Assembly: GCA_021799495.1 (NCBI GenBank)
Contig: JAJZAI010000005.1
Location: 52,416 to 116,415 of the forward strand
Source: Deltaproteobacteria bacterium
GTDB lineage: Bacteria; Desulfobacterota; Binatia; Binatales; Binataceae
DNA length: 64,000 nucleotides
Reading direction: 5' to 3'
Made by a program: the position numbers and the translations under genes
Notes under the pieces: generated by a model
Seen by the model: the letters and a program-made list of their open reading frames with translations, nothing else
Told to the model about the DNA's origin: nothing
The model's database searches: none
In this document: positions 44,357-52,846 of the stretch, in pieces
Layout of the letters: the number at the start of each line of letters is the position of its first letter
Numbering within the stretch: position 1 is the stretch's first letter

Positions 44357-44438
44357 CCCCGCCAGCATCGTCCACGGATTCTAGCGGTTCCCGGCGTCGC
44401 GCTCGATAATCCGGCGCCATCCGCCTAAACTTGCGCGT

Positions 44439-45737
44439 ATGGCGTGGGTCTATATCGAAGATTTAGGTCGCCATCATGGCGAGGAAGTGACCTTGCGCGG
44501 ATGGCTGTACAATCGCCGGTCGAGCGGCAAAGTGCATTTCCTGCTGGTGCGCGACGGAACCGGAGTTTGCCAGTGCGTCGCCGGCGTCAACGATCTCGGC
44601 GCCGAAGCGTTCGCCGCGGCGGATCATCTGGGACAGGAAACGTCGCTCGCGGTGACAGGAATCGTGCGCGAGGACAAACGCGCGCCGGGAGGCCGCGAGC
44701 TGACGGTCAAGCGCATCGAGGTGATCGCGCCCGCGACCGACTATCCGATCACGCCGAAGGAGCACGGCGTGGCGTTCCTTCTCGATCAGCGCCATCTCTG
44801 GATCCGGTCGTCGCGCCAGCACGCGATTCTGCGCGTTCGCAGCGAAGTCGCGTCGGCCTGCCGCGATTTTTTCGCCGCGCGCGGCTTCGTGCTGTTCGAC
44901 GCTCCGATCCTCACTCCGACCTCGTGCGAGGGTACGACCAATCTTTTCGAGATCGACTACTTCGGCGAGCGCAAAGCGTATCTGACGCAAAGCGGCCAGC
45001 TTTATGCCGAGGCGGGAGCGCTGGCGTTCGGCAAGGTCTATTGTTTCGGACCGACCTTCCGCGCGGAGAAATCCAAAACGCGCCGCCATCTGACGGAATT
45101 CTGGATGGTTGAGCCGGAGGTCGCCTACTTCGATCTCGACGACGACATGCGGCTGGCCGAGGATTTCGTCGCCTTTATCGTCGCGCGTGTGCTCGAGCGG
45201 CGGCGCGAAGAACTGAAGACGCTCGAGCGCGACCTCGCGCCTTTGGAACGCGCCGCGCAAACACCTTACGCCAGAATCACTTACGACGAAGCGATCGAAC
45301 GCTTGCGCGCCAAAGGCTTTGAGGTGAAGTGGGGCGACGACCTCGGCGGCGACGAGGAGACCGCGCTGTCCAACGAATTTTCCACGCCGGTGCTGGTGCA
45401 TCGCTACCCCGCCGCGTGCAAGCCGTTTTACATGAAACGCGATCCGGCGCGGCCTGAATTGGCGCTGTGCGTCGATATGCTTGCGCCCGAAGGCTACGGC
45501 GAAATTATCGGCGGCGGGCAGCGCGAAGACGATTACGAGACGCTCCGCGCGCGCATCGTCGAACAGCAATTGCCGCTCGAACCATTCAACTGGTACCTCG
45601 ATCTGCGCCGCTATGGTTCCGTGCCGCACGCGGGCTTCGGGATGGGTATCGAGCGGGCGGTGAGCTGGCTCTGCGGAATCCATCATGTGCGGGAAGCCGC
45701 GCCGTTCCCGCGGATGATGGAGCGGCTCGAACCATAA
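44439..45737 (+). CDS. asnS: Asparaginyl-tRNA synthetase
   Basis: Class IIb aminoacyl-tRNA synthetase of 432 residues. The N-terminal OB-fold anticodon-binding domain (about 1-105) has [20 protein letters not shown]. The catalytic core shows motif 1 near [21 protein letters not shown], motif 2 [25 protein letters not shown] (quoted in part: [16 protein letters not shown]) and motif 3 [15 protein letters not shown]. The [10 protein letters not shown] and EKSKTRRH features favour AsnRS over AspRS. Its presence means direct charging of tRNA-Asn. It starts 70-80 bp from divergent cvpA. Confidence 0.95.
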   Translation: MAWVYIEDLGRHHGEEVTLRGWLYNRRSSGKVHFLLVRDGTGVCQCVAGVNDLGAEAFAAADHLGQETSLAVTGIVREDKRAPGGRELTVKRIEVIAPATDYPITPKEHGVAFLLDQRHLWIRSSRQHAILRVRSEVASACRDFFAARGFVLFDAPILTPTSCEGTTNLFEIDYFGERKAYLTQSGQLYAEAGALAFGKVYCFGPTFRAEKSKTRRHLTEFWMVEPEVAYFDLDDDMRLAEDFVAFIVARVLERRREELKTLERDLAPLERAAQTPYARITYDEAIERLRAKGFEVKWGDDLGGDEETALSNEFSTPVLVHRYPAACKPFYMKRDPARPELALCVDMLAPEGYGEIIGGGQREDDYETLRARIVEQQLPLEPFNWYLDLRRYGSVPHAGFGMGIERAVSWLCGIHHVREAAPFPRMMERLEP

Positions 45738-46561
45738 TTCGCGGTGGTCCACCGATTAAGGTTTTTCTAAACGCGCGGCGAACGAAAAATTTTCACGCGA
45801 CGAGTTCCGCGTGTAACCGAAGCGTAACGAACCAGCGGACGGTCATGATTAATCTTACTGCGCGGCAGTTTCCTCCGCTGACGCTCGATTCATATTCCTG
45901 AATCTTCGCTTTTGATACGCCTTTAACCTCCGTGCTTCCTTCAGGCGACTTAAAATTACATCTGGATGCGCCGCGTAGCTTAACCTTCAGCGCCGCCGTG
46001 AAGGGTCAAATTCCTATTAGCAGCACTCATAATCATGAAGATTGGAGCCTGCTCGGCAGGACGCGACACTCATTAGAAATGCTTGAAACTGACCGTAGAG
46101 TCAGTATTTCCTGGCCCACGGCGCCCGTTGCCGGAGACATGCACGCGGGGTAAACAGGAAAATGCAGGTCGTACAGCGGATGTGGCCTGCCGTCTCGAAG
46201 GCCGGGTTTGGCGTTACCCGCGATTCTCGGGCCTTGGCGACTTCGAGATTGCGGATCGGCCGCCGTATGTGGTTGGCGGCGTCGGATGGAAGCTAGGGCG
46301 TGGAAACAGAGCGGCGCGATCGCGAAGGACTTTGACGAGCCGCCTGAACACGACTTCTGGCGAGTGCGGCGGCGATCAGGCGGCGAGCGCCGACATCGTT
46401 GAGCCACCGTGAGCGGCGGCCCGGCTGGCGATGCGGCAAATGGCGGATACAAGACTTTCGACGACAGATTCGGTGGGGGGTTCGGTTGCTAAATACGAGT
46501 TCTCCGTGCGCCAGAAACGGTCGAAATAACGTCGAATCGCAATCCACAGGAGGTTGCCGCG
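45738..46561. other. Long noncoding region before a hypothetical gene
   Basis: About 820 bp without a gene I can support. Several short frames on both strands lack ribosome-binding sites and resemble GC-rich shadows. 45760-46080 has lower GC than the rest. No tRNA cloverleaf, terminator with T tract or repeat was found. The last 40 bp hold AGGAGG (46547-46552) for the next gene. A small RNA or decayed gene is possible but not demonstrable by eye. Confidence 0.45.
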
Positions 46562-47263
46562 ATGCGAAGCGGACCTTTGGTGCGTAGAGGCGCGCAGATT
46601 TCACGGGTGTTCCAAAACGCGCCTGCACAAAGCCGGCGGCGCGCCGTGGCCAAACCTCCAATCGAACATACCGTCACCCCCCTTAACCTTGATGTCCCTA
46701 TTAAAGATCAGATTATCGGCGCCTCCTGTTTGCATGCCCAGTGCAAATTACCGATCAATCTTCGCGAATTTCTGGCCACCCAATTTGGGGAAACGCTGAA
46801 CAGCAATAACGATACGATTCTTGAGATGGCGGCCAACGCCGACGACGCGACCCTGAGCCGGGTCGCGCGCGCGATCCGCCGCTACTCGACGAACCGGGCG
46901 CGCGAAGCGTGGTCCGAATGCGCCGCGCCGCTCGTTAATTTCGAGCGCGAGGGAGCAGCCGCGCGGCCGGCGACCGCGCTTTGCCTGACCTGCGCACGGA
47001 TCGATTTTGGCGCCGCCGCCGAAGATCGCCATCGGAGCGCCAACTGTCTCACGATTGACTTTTCTCCGGCCTGCGTCGTTCCCGGTTCGCCGGACGACGA
47101 CATTTCCATACCTGATCGGCTGCAGCGCAAGATCGAGGAATTTCGATCGATGCGATCGGCGTTCGGCCTTCCGCATTACGAATTGGATTGTTATGTGGCG
47201 AGCCGGCGCGTCACCTTCTCGTGGCGGCCGGTGGATTTGGGCGCGGCGGAACAGAATTTCTAA
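46562..47263 (+). CDS. Hypothetical protein
   Basis: A 233-residue protein that I do not recognise. AGGAGG nine bases before the ATG supports the start. The first 45 residues are basic and low in structure; the body from about 45 has LDVPIKDQIIGASCLHAQCK, INLREFLATQFGETLN and a C-terminal part DDDISIPDRLQRKIEEFRSM. Six cysteines are present without a clear zinc motif. No signal peptide or membrane span is visible. It is followed by convergent rpsU. Its codon use is like the neighbours. Possibly lineage-specific. Confidence 0.6.
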   Translation: MRSGPLVRRGAQISRVFQNAPAQSRRRAVAKPPIEHTVTPLNLDVPIKDQIIGASCLHAQCKLPINLREFLATQFGETLNSNNDTILEMAANADDATLSRVARAIRRYSTNRAREAWSECAAPLVNFEREGAAARPATALCLTCARIDFGAAAEDRHRSANCLTIDFSPACVVPGSPDDDISIPDRLQRKIEEFRSMRSAFGLPHYELDCYVASRRVTFSWRPVDLGAAEQNF

Positions 47264-47416
47264 GCCGTCGTTCGGATCGACTCGGCGCGTCCACGCCCGG
47301 TTTCCGATCCGCAAAATCTGAAGATTGCGTCCGGCGCAATCATTCCCGGAAAGCAAACGGCGACGCTCTCAGATGCGCCGCCGAATCGCAAAATCGAAAA
47401 TTGAGCCGCCCGGAGG

Positions 47417-47614
47417 TTACATCGCTGACGCGCGCCGCCGCCGTTGTTCCTTGCGCCGCCGGCGTTGCGCCTCGGAGCGTTTGCGTTTGCGCCGAACACT
47501 GGGCTTTTCGTAAAAAGCCCGCTTCTTCATCTCCTTGAATACGCCCTCTTTCGCCAGCTTGCGCTTCAGCACGCGCATCGCCTGATCGAGAGAGCCTTCA
47601 ACCCTTATTTCCAT
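47417..47614 (-). CDS. rpsU: 30S ribosomal protein S21
   Basis: A 65-residue ribosomal protein of the 30S platform that aids base-pairing of mRNA with the anti-Shine-Dalgarno region. The sequence is typical: MEIRVEGSLDQAMRVLKRKL, then KRAFYEKPSVRRKRKRSEAQ and an Arg-rich tail. GGAGG lies close to the ATG. A very good promoter is present upstream (47647-47675). It is convergent with the hypothetical gene and divergent from the SDR gene. S21 presence indicates a normal SD-using translation system. Confidence 0.96.
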   Translation of the reverse strand: MEIRVEGSLDQAMRVLKRKLAKEGVFKEMKKRAFYEKPSVRRKRKRSEAQRRRRKEQRRRRASAM

Positions 47615-47646
47615 ATGCCTCCGGCGCGCTTCGATTCAGAACGACC

Positions 47647-47675
47647 ACAATAGGTTCGCCCGCAGCGACTGTCAA
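47647..47675 (-). promoter_or_regulatory. rpsU promoter (sigma-70 type)
   Basis: Read on the minus strand: TTGACA (47675-47670), a 17-bp spacer and TATTGT (47652-47647). The -35 is perfect and four of six -10 bases match; the rpsU ATG is about 33 bp downstream of the -10. Confidence 0.75.
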
Positions 47676-47770
47676 CCGCGCATTGCGATGCGCGCGCCCC
47701 GTTTATTTTCGTTCAAATTGCGGTATTTACTCGAAACGGTCGACGGAATCGTCAAGGGAGCTTCCACAAG

Positions 47771-48541
47771 ATGGATCTCGGACTCAAAGGCAAAGTTGCG
47801 ATGATTACTGGCGCGAGCCGCGGCTTGGGGCGCGCGATGGCCGAGGCGCTCGCCGCCGAAGGCGCGCGCTTGAGCCTGTGCGCGCGCGGCGCTGACGCGC
47901 TTGACGCGTTTGCGGCGGGTCTCAGGTCTGTGGGTCACGACGTGCTCGCCCGTCCCGCCGACATGGCCAACGCGGCGCAGGCCGAGGCGTGGGCCGCCGA
48001 AACGATCAAGACCTGCGGCGGCGTCGATATCCTCGTCAATAACGCCGGCGCCGCTCATCCGGGAACGCTCGCGCAACTCGACGACGCCGGATGGCGGACC
48101 GCCTTCGAGCTTAATTTCCACGCCGCGGTGCGATTGGCGCGGCTCGTGGCGCCCTCGATGGAGGCGCGCGGCGGCGGCTCGATTATCAACATCAGCTCGA
48201 TCTATGGCCGCGAGGCCGGTGGACCGCTCAGCTACAATTCCTCCAAGGCCGCGATGATTTCTTTCACCAAGGGTCTCGCCCGGGAGTTCGCTTCCAAAGC
48301 GATTCGCGTCAATTCGATTGCGCCCGGCTCGATCATCTATCCCGGCGGCAACTGGGAAAAAATGTTCAAGGCGAATCCCGCCTTCGAAAAGGATTTCGTC
48401 GGCCATGAGCTGCCCGCGGGACGCCTCGGCCGGCCCGACGAAGTCGCCTACGCGGTCGTGATGCTGGCGTCGCCGCGCGCGTCCTGGATTACCGGCGCGA
48501 TCATTCCGGTCGACGGCGCCCAGGGCCGCTCGAACATCTGA
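47771..48541 (+). CDS. Short-chain dehydrogenase/reductase (SDR)
   Basis: Classical SDR of 256 residues. MITGASRGLGRAMAEAL carries the TGxxxGxG loop, ILVNNAGAAHPG the NNAG motif, and ISSIYGREAGGPLSYNSSKAAM the catalytic Ser-Tyr-Lys. An Arg after strand 2 (CARGADALDA) favours NADP. PGSIIYPGGNW is unusual in placing a Gly/Trp-containing insertion after the PG motif, seen in some SDRs acting on bulky CoA esters or steroids. GGGAG precedes the ATG. Function cannot be assigned further; 3-oxoacyl reductase annotation would be generic. It is not closely similar to the SDR at 6613-7377. Confidence 0.9.
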   Translation: MDLGLKGKVAMITGASRGLGRAMAEALAAEGARLSLCARGADALDAFAAGLRSVGHDVLARPADMANAAQAEAWAAETIKTCGGVDILVNNAGAAHPGTLAQLDDAGWRTAFELNFHAAVRLARLVAPSMEARGGGSIINISSIYGREAGGPLSYNSSKAAMISFTKGLAREFASKAIRVNSIAPGSIIYPGGNWEKMFKANPAFEKDFVGHELPAGRLGRPDEVAYAVVMLASPRASWITGAIIPVDGAQGRSNI

Positions 48542-48927
48542 TCGGCGCTCCGCTCCTTATCTAGCTCAACAGCTAACCCATCGGCGTCGGCGAAGCAGGC
48601 AGGCGCGGTCCGCGCCGCCGCCTGCCGGCGGCGTGGCGGCGCCTTGAGCGACGGGCGAGGCGTCTCGCGCGAGCGTTGCGTTCGTTATGGATTCGCGCGT
48701 TGACATCAATGACAAACAATCGTACGTTCGCGTTCGCTTCGTCGGCACAAAGGGGGTGATCGTCATCGTCACCACTCAAAAATCTTGCGAGCTGTTTCAG
48801 AGGGCGCCGCCGCTATTGAACGAATTCGCCATTTGACCTCGGGAGGGTCTGGCGATTCGTTTTCCGGGGAGACACACGCGGCAATTTCGCAATTTCCTTA
48901 ATGCGCAGGGGGACAGGAGAAAGCCAT
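48542..48927. other. Intergenic leader of the first DUF1329 gene
   Basis: About 385 bp. The first 150 bp show nothing notable. A promoter and operator-like element is at 48700-48730, leaving a leader of roughly 190 bases before the ATG at 48928. AGGAGA stands a few bases upstream of that ATG. No gene was seen in this stretch. Confidence 0.45.
48700..48730 (+). promoter_or_regulatory. Promoter with operator-like palindrome, DUF1329 gene 1
   Basis: TTGACA at 48700-48705 and, 17 bp later, TACGTT as a weak -10 embedded in AACAATCGTACGTTCG (48715-48730). The last 14 bases match the palindrome CGAACGTACGTTCG at 12 positions. The same 16 bases recur in the same place before the second DUF1329 gene, which suggests one repressor, TetR-like by operator style, controls both. 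Confidence 0.6.
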
Positions 48928-50292
48928 ATGGAACGGAAGTTGTCATGGCTGTTGGCGGTTGTAACCGCTATTTTTATGCTGACGCCATCCTTATCGATGG
49001 CGCAGGGGGTGACCGACTTCAGCGAAGTCGCCGACTGGATGAAGATGTCGGCGTCGCAGGGGAAAATTCCCGACGGCGCCGTGATCACAATGCAGAACTG
49101 GCAGCAGTATCAGCAGTTCATGCCGCTTGGGATGATCAAGCTTTTTCAGGGTTCATACGGCTGGAAGATGCCGGCTGACGTTCAGATGCCGGTCGGGCCC
49201 GGCCACGTCGGCGGAAATCTACCCGCAACCTGGCTGGCGGCGACTGAGAAATACGGTTCGCAAACCGATGTCCAGGTGCTTCCTAATGGACATTACGTAA
49301 TCAAAAACTATAACGGCGGCACGCCCTTTCCGAATCCAGCCGAACCGCACAAGGGATGGAAGGTGCTGGCCAACGTTTTCTTTTCATATGTACCCGCGAT
49401 GTACGTAAAAACGCCGTCCAGCTACGGCACGGTCTGGTCGGTCGACAAGTATGGCGATATCGCTCCTTCGAGCCTCGACGTGGTCTATCGCCTGAGCGAT
49501 TACATCACGGACAAAGGCTATCCGAAGACCGAAAACTATTCGCCCGGCACGTGGTACACCGAATGGCTGATGCAGGAATCGCCGGAGCAGGCGCGCTACA
49601 CCGCGGCGCTGTCGCTCTTCTATTCCGACCAGGAAAGCCATCCCTTTCCCGACACCTACGTGTTCGTTCCGGCGCTGCGCCGCTCGCTGCGGCTCTCGAC
49701 CACCTCGCGCTGCTCGCCGGTGTTCGGCTTCGACTGGACCAACGACGACGCCAAGCTCAATGGCTTTAACGGCAGCACGTCGATCTATACCGGCAAATTC
49801 CTCGGCGATCGTGAGATCCTGAATCTGACGCTGTTCGACGGCAAACAGGCCGGCACTTTCCCGCAGGATTACGATATGCCGCTCGGATGGCCCAAGCCGT
49901 CGTGGGGCAAATGGGAATTGCGGCCGATGGCGATCGACGACGTGACGCGGATTCCGAGCGAAGCCGCTGGCTATTGCTATTCGCATCGGATTCTCTACGC
50001 CGATCGCGAATTCTGGTCGGCCAACTGGGTCGATCTGTTCGACTCGAACAACAAGCTGTGGAAATCGATCGCGTATCTCAACCAGATCGCGCCCAAGCCG
50101 GGCGGCGGTTATCTCTGGCGGGATATCGCGGCGTCGATGGCGATGGATTTGCAGAACACCCACGAGACCATCTGGTCGTCGTACGGAAATCCGAACAAGG
50201 AAGGCGCGCTGCTCGATTTCGCCGCTCCCAAGGAATATTTCGACGGCGTCAAATACGGCAGTCCGTCGGGCCTGATGCAGATTCTGCGTTGA
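48928..50292 (+). CDS. DUF1329 exported protein (paralogue 1)
   Basis: A 454-residue secreted protein with a Sec signal (MERKLSWLLAVVTAIFML to LSMAQ). DUF1329 proteins are thought to have a LolA/LolB-like open beta-barrel that carries hydrophobic molecules through the periplasm. Typical segments are YNGGTPFPNP, YSPGTWYTEW, VFVPALRRSLRLSTTSRCSP and GYCYSHRI. The ATG at 48928 has AGGAGA upstream. It is followed by a terminator and by a close paralogue with a similar promoter. The usual partners (DUF1302, RND/MMPL transporter) are not in the window. Inferred role: transport of lipid-like substrates across the envelope. Confidence 0.88.
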   Translation: MERKLSWLLAVVTAIFMLTPSLSMAQGVTDFSEVADWMKMSASQGKIPDGAVITMQNWQQYQQFMPLGMIKLFQGSYGWKMPADVQMPVGPGHVGGNLPATWLAATEKYGSQTDVQVLPNGHYVIKNYNGGTPFPNPAEPHKGWKVLANVFFSYVPAMYVKTPSSYGTVWSVDKYGDIAPSSLDVVYRLSDYITDKGYPKTENYSPGTWYTEWLMQESPEQARYTAALSLFYSDQESHPFPDTYVFVPALRRSLRLSTTSRCSPVFGFDWTNDDAKLNGFNGSTSIYTGKFLGDREILNLTLFDGKQAGTFPQDYDMPLGWPKPSWGKWELRPMAIDDVTRIPSEAAGYCYSHRILYADREFWSANWVDLFDSNNKLWKSIAYLNQIAPKPGGGYLWRDIAASMAMDLQNTHETIWSSYGNPNKEGALLDFAAPKEYFDGVKYGSPSGLMQILR

Positions 50293-50332
50293 TCGGAATC
50301 GCGTCCGGCGAATCCCGCCGGCGGCGAAAGAC

Positions 50333-50366
50333 AACGGCCGGGGGTGCTGCGCCTCCGGCCGTTTCG
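50333..50366 (+). terminator. Terminator after DUF1329 gene 1
   Basis: Arms AACGGCCGG (50333-50341) and CCGGCCGTT (50355-50363), 9 bp and perfect, a 13-base loop, then TTCG. The T run is short, so termination may be partial. Confidence 0.6.
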
Positions 50367-50755
50367 CGTCGTACGGGCGCGGATTTTTCATCACGAATTC
50401 ATTTCCGCGGCAAAAAATTTTTACGGTTGACAGGGTGGAGACAACAATCGTACGTTCGGCTCGTATTTCATCGTACAGGTGCTCAGATGGCCGGGAACGC
50501 GGAGCCTTTATTTTCACAACGCGCTCCGCCGCAATAACGAACGCGGCCGTGATTCCGGAATCGCGCCGCGCCTGCGAAGCATTTGTGGCCGCCTGGGGAG
50601 GGCGGCGGCGGGGCGCAGCGAAGCCTGGATGAAGTTGCCGCAATGGTCAGTGTCCGCCGTTCGACGAGTATGAATGAAGCGATCGCGTCATGATTTTTCA
50701 GCGTAATCCGGCGCTGCCAGTTTCCGAGTCGTGACGGGACGCCTGGAGGGAAAAG
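50367..50755. other. Intergenic leader of the second DUF1329 gene
   Basis: About 390 bp. It holds the promoter and operator-like element at 50427-50458 and then a leader of roughly 290 bases to the ATG at 50756, preceded by GGAGGG. A short open frame from 50435 has no ribosome-binding site. The leader is GC-rich in its middle and could fold, but no known riboswitch was recognised. Confidence 0.45.
50427..50458 (+). promoter_or_regulatory. Promoter with operator-like palindrome, DUF1329 gene 2
   Basis: TTGACA at 50427-50432, an 18-bp spacer and TACGTT (50451-50456) within AACAATCGTACGTTCG (50443-50458), identical over 16 bp to the element at 48715-48730. Its position relative to TTGACA differs by one base. 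Confidence 0.6.
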
Positions 50756-52114
50756 ATGAAGAACAGATGGGGCTTGTTGCTGCTGGGTGTGGTGGTGGCG
50801 CTTTGCCTGACGCCGTCGTTATCGATGGCCGACGCCAGCACCGACTACAGCGAAATGGCCGATTGGATGAAGATGACCGCGAATCAGGGTTCCATCCCTG
50901 AGGGCACGACCATCACCATGTCCAATTGGCAGCAATACAAACAGTTCATGCCGCTCGGCATGATCAAGCTGTTCCAGGGCGTCTATAGCTGGAAGATGCC
51001 TCAGGACGTATCGATGACGATCGGGCCGATGACCGAAGGCGGCGTGCCCAGCACCTGGGTGGCGGCCACCGAAAAATATGGCCCGCAGACCAGTTTCAAG
51101 GTTCTGCCCAACGGACACTATCTGTTGGAGAACTATAATGGCGGCACGCCCTTCCCGAATCCGCAGGATCCGCAGAAGGGCTGGAAGATCATGGTGAACG
51201 CCTACTACGCGTTCGTCCCCGCCCTTTATGTCAACGCGACTGAAAACGACGCGACGGTGTGGGCGATCGACAAATACGGCGACATCGCCCCGACAACCCT
51301 GATCCTGACCTACCGCTGGACCGACTACATCACGGATGCGAACTTTCCGGCGAAGTACGACTACTCGCCGGGCACGTGGTATGCGGAATGGGCGATGGAG
51401 GAAACTCCGGAGCAGGCGCGCTACACCGCGTCGCTTTCGATGTTCTACACCGATCAGGAGAAGAATCCCTTCCCCGACACCTTCGTCTTCGTGCCGGCCC
51501 TGCGCCGCTCGCTGCGCCTGTCGGCGTCCTCGCGCTGCTCGCCGGTGTTCGGTTTCGACTGGACCTATGACGACGCCAAGACCAACGGCTTCAATGGTAC
51601 AACCTCTATCTACACGGGCGACTATCTGGGCAATCGCAAGATCCTGACGCTCGCGCATTTCAACACCGACGGCTATACGCTGCCGGGCGGCTACGATATG
51701 CCTCTGGCATGGCCGAAGCCCTCTTGGGGCAAGTGGGAAGTCCGTCCCATGATTCTAGACGACGTGCATCGTATCGCGAGTGAAGCACCCGGCTACTGCT
51801 ACTCGCATCGCGTGATGTACATCGACTTGGCTCACTGGAACGGCGACTGGGTCGATCTCTACGATTCGAATGCGAAGTTGTGGAAGTCGATCGCCTACCT
51901 GAACGACATCGGCAACGTCCCCGGCCTCGGCAACAACGTGTGGGACGGCGTCGCGTCGATGGCGTGGGACCTCCAGAACACGCACATGACGGTGTGGTCG
52001 GGCTTCGGCAATCCGCAGAAGCGCAAGCCCTACCTCGACAACAACGCGCCGAAGGAATGGTTCAATGGCGTCAAGTACGCCACTCCGTCGGGCTTGATGC
52101 AGATCATGCGTTAA
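50756..52114 (+). CDS. DUF1329 exported protein (paralogue 2)
   Basis: A 452-residue secreted protein with signal peptide MKNRWGLLLLGVVVALCL to LSMAD. It aligns almost without gaps with the preceding DUF1329 protein; shared blocks include QFMPLGMIKLFQG, LPNGHY, YNGGTPFPNP, DYITD, VFVPALRRSLRLS and CYSHR. One Cys-containing segment (SSRCSPVFGFDW) and GYCYSHR are conserved, perhaps as a disulfide. Start: ATG at 50756 after GGAGGG. Differences are most frequent at residues about 155-205. Probably a ligand-carrying periplasmic protein, with a different specificity or expression from its partner; this is inference. Confidence 0.88.
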   Translation: MKNRWGLLLLGVVVALCLTPSLSMADASTDYSEMADWMKMTANQGSIPEGTTITMSNWQQYKQFMPLGMIKLFQGVYSWKMPQDVSMTIGPMTEGGVPSTWVAATEKYGPQTSFKVLPNGHYLLENYNGGTPFPNPQDPQKGWKIMVNAYYAFVPALYVNATENDATVWAIDKYGDIAPTTLILTYRWTDYITDANFPAKYDYSPGTWYAEWAMEETPEQARYTASLSMFYTDQEKNPFPDTFVFVPALRRSLRLSASSRCSPVFGFDWTYDDAKTNGFNGTTSIYTGDYLGNRKILTLAHFNTDGYTLPGGYDMPLAWPKPSWGKWEVRPMILDDVHRIASEAPGYCYSHRVMYIDLAHWNGDWVDLYDSNAKLWKSIAYLNDIGNVPGLGNNVWDGVASMAWDLQNTHMTVWSGFGNPQKRKPYLDNNAPKEWFNGVKYATPSGLMQIMR

Positions 52115-52153
52115 CCCGGTTCGGCGTCCGAACCTGACATCCTGAAAAACCAC

Positions 52154-52186
52154 GGGCGGCGGGAGGTTTCAAATCTCTCGCCGCCC
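52154..52186 (+). terminator. Hairpin after DUF1329 gene 2
   Basis: Arms GGGCGGCGGGAG (52154-52165) and CTCTCGCCGCCC (52175-52186), 12 bp with one mismatch, and a 9-base loop containing TTTCAAAT. No T tract follows, so this may act as an mRNA-stabilising 3' hairpin. Confidence 0.5.
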
Positions 52187-52389
52187 GCGCATATGGACAA
52201 TTACGACCGATTATTTTGCGGCATGTGTCGGAGGCGGGAGGAGGCAACCAATCGCGAGACCTCAACAATTTTATTGTATTTCTTTTTTACTGCTTGCAAT
52301 TTTATGCAAATTAATAGAAATTTGCGCAGTTACTGAATCCATGGCTGGTCAAACGGCAATTAGTCAGAAAACGTTAGGGGGAAAATGAC

Positions 52390-52827
52390 ATGAGAAAAGG
52401 CCTGACGCTTCGCACCGTTATTGCGGTGGCTATGATTTTCTTCGCCGCTGGGTGCGCAACTATCTTCACCAGCAGCACGGAGCATGTAACGGTTAACTCC
52501 GATCCGTCAGGCGCCAATTATCAATATGGACCGTTCAACGGCACAACGCCCGCCCAAATCGAAGTACCCAAAAAAGCGCTCGCCAGTTTCGCCACGTTTT
52601 CCAAGCCGGGCTACCAGACCACTACTGTTCCAGTTGTGACCGGAATTCAGGGCGCAACCTGGTGGGATATTCTTTTCTGGCCCGGATTTATAATCGATTT
52701 CGTTACCGGCAACGCCACCAAGCTTGAGACGCCGGTGATCACGGCAACGCTTACGCCCACCCCGGGAGCCGCCCCGGCCGCGCCGACGGCAGCCACGCCG
52801 CCGCCCGCGCCCGCGCCGGCCAGCTAA
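52390..52827 (+). CDS. PEGA-like domain lipoprotein with Pro/Ala tail
   Basis: A 145-residue lipoprotein. The signal peptide ends in the lipobox FAAGC, followed by ATIFTSSTEHVTVNSDPSGA, a pattern known from lipoproteins with a PEGA-like beta domain: NSDPSGANYQY, FNGTTPAQIEVPKK and SKPGYQTTTVPVV. A hydrophobic segment (TWWDILFWPGFIIDFVTGNA) follows and then a low-complexity Ala/Pro/Thr tail from about residue 115. AGGGGG lies upstream. The upstream 100 bp are AT-rich (for example 52260-52345) and should contain the promoter. It is convergent with miaB. Role unknown; surface or envelope structural role likely. Confidence 0.78.
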   Translation: MRKGLTLRTVIAVAMIFFAAGCATIFTSSTEHVTVNSDPSGANYQYGPFNGTTPAQIEVPKKALASFATFSKPGYQTTTVPVVTGIQGATWWDILFWPGFIIDFVTGNATKLETPVITATLTPTPGAAPAAPTAATPPPAPAPAS

Positions 52828-52846
52828 ATTCCCGCTCGCCTGAATT

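Noticed and set aside
45740..45770. Possible terminator after asnS
   Set aside because: The CGGTGG/CCACCG arms leave a one-base loop, so no stable hairpin with a normal loop forms before the T run.
45932..46452. Several short open frames on both strands
   Set aside because: No ribosome-binding sites, no protein-like pattern, and mutually overlapping; treated as noncoding.
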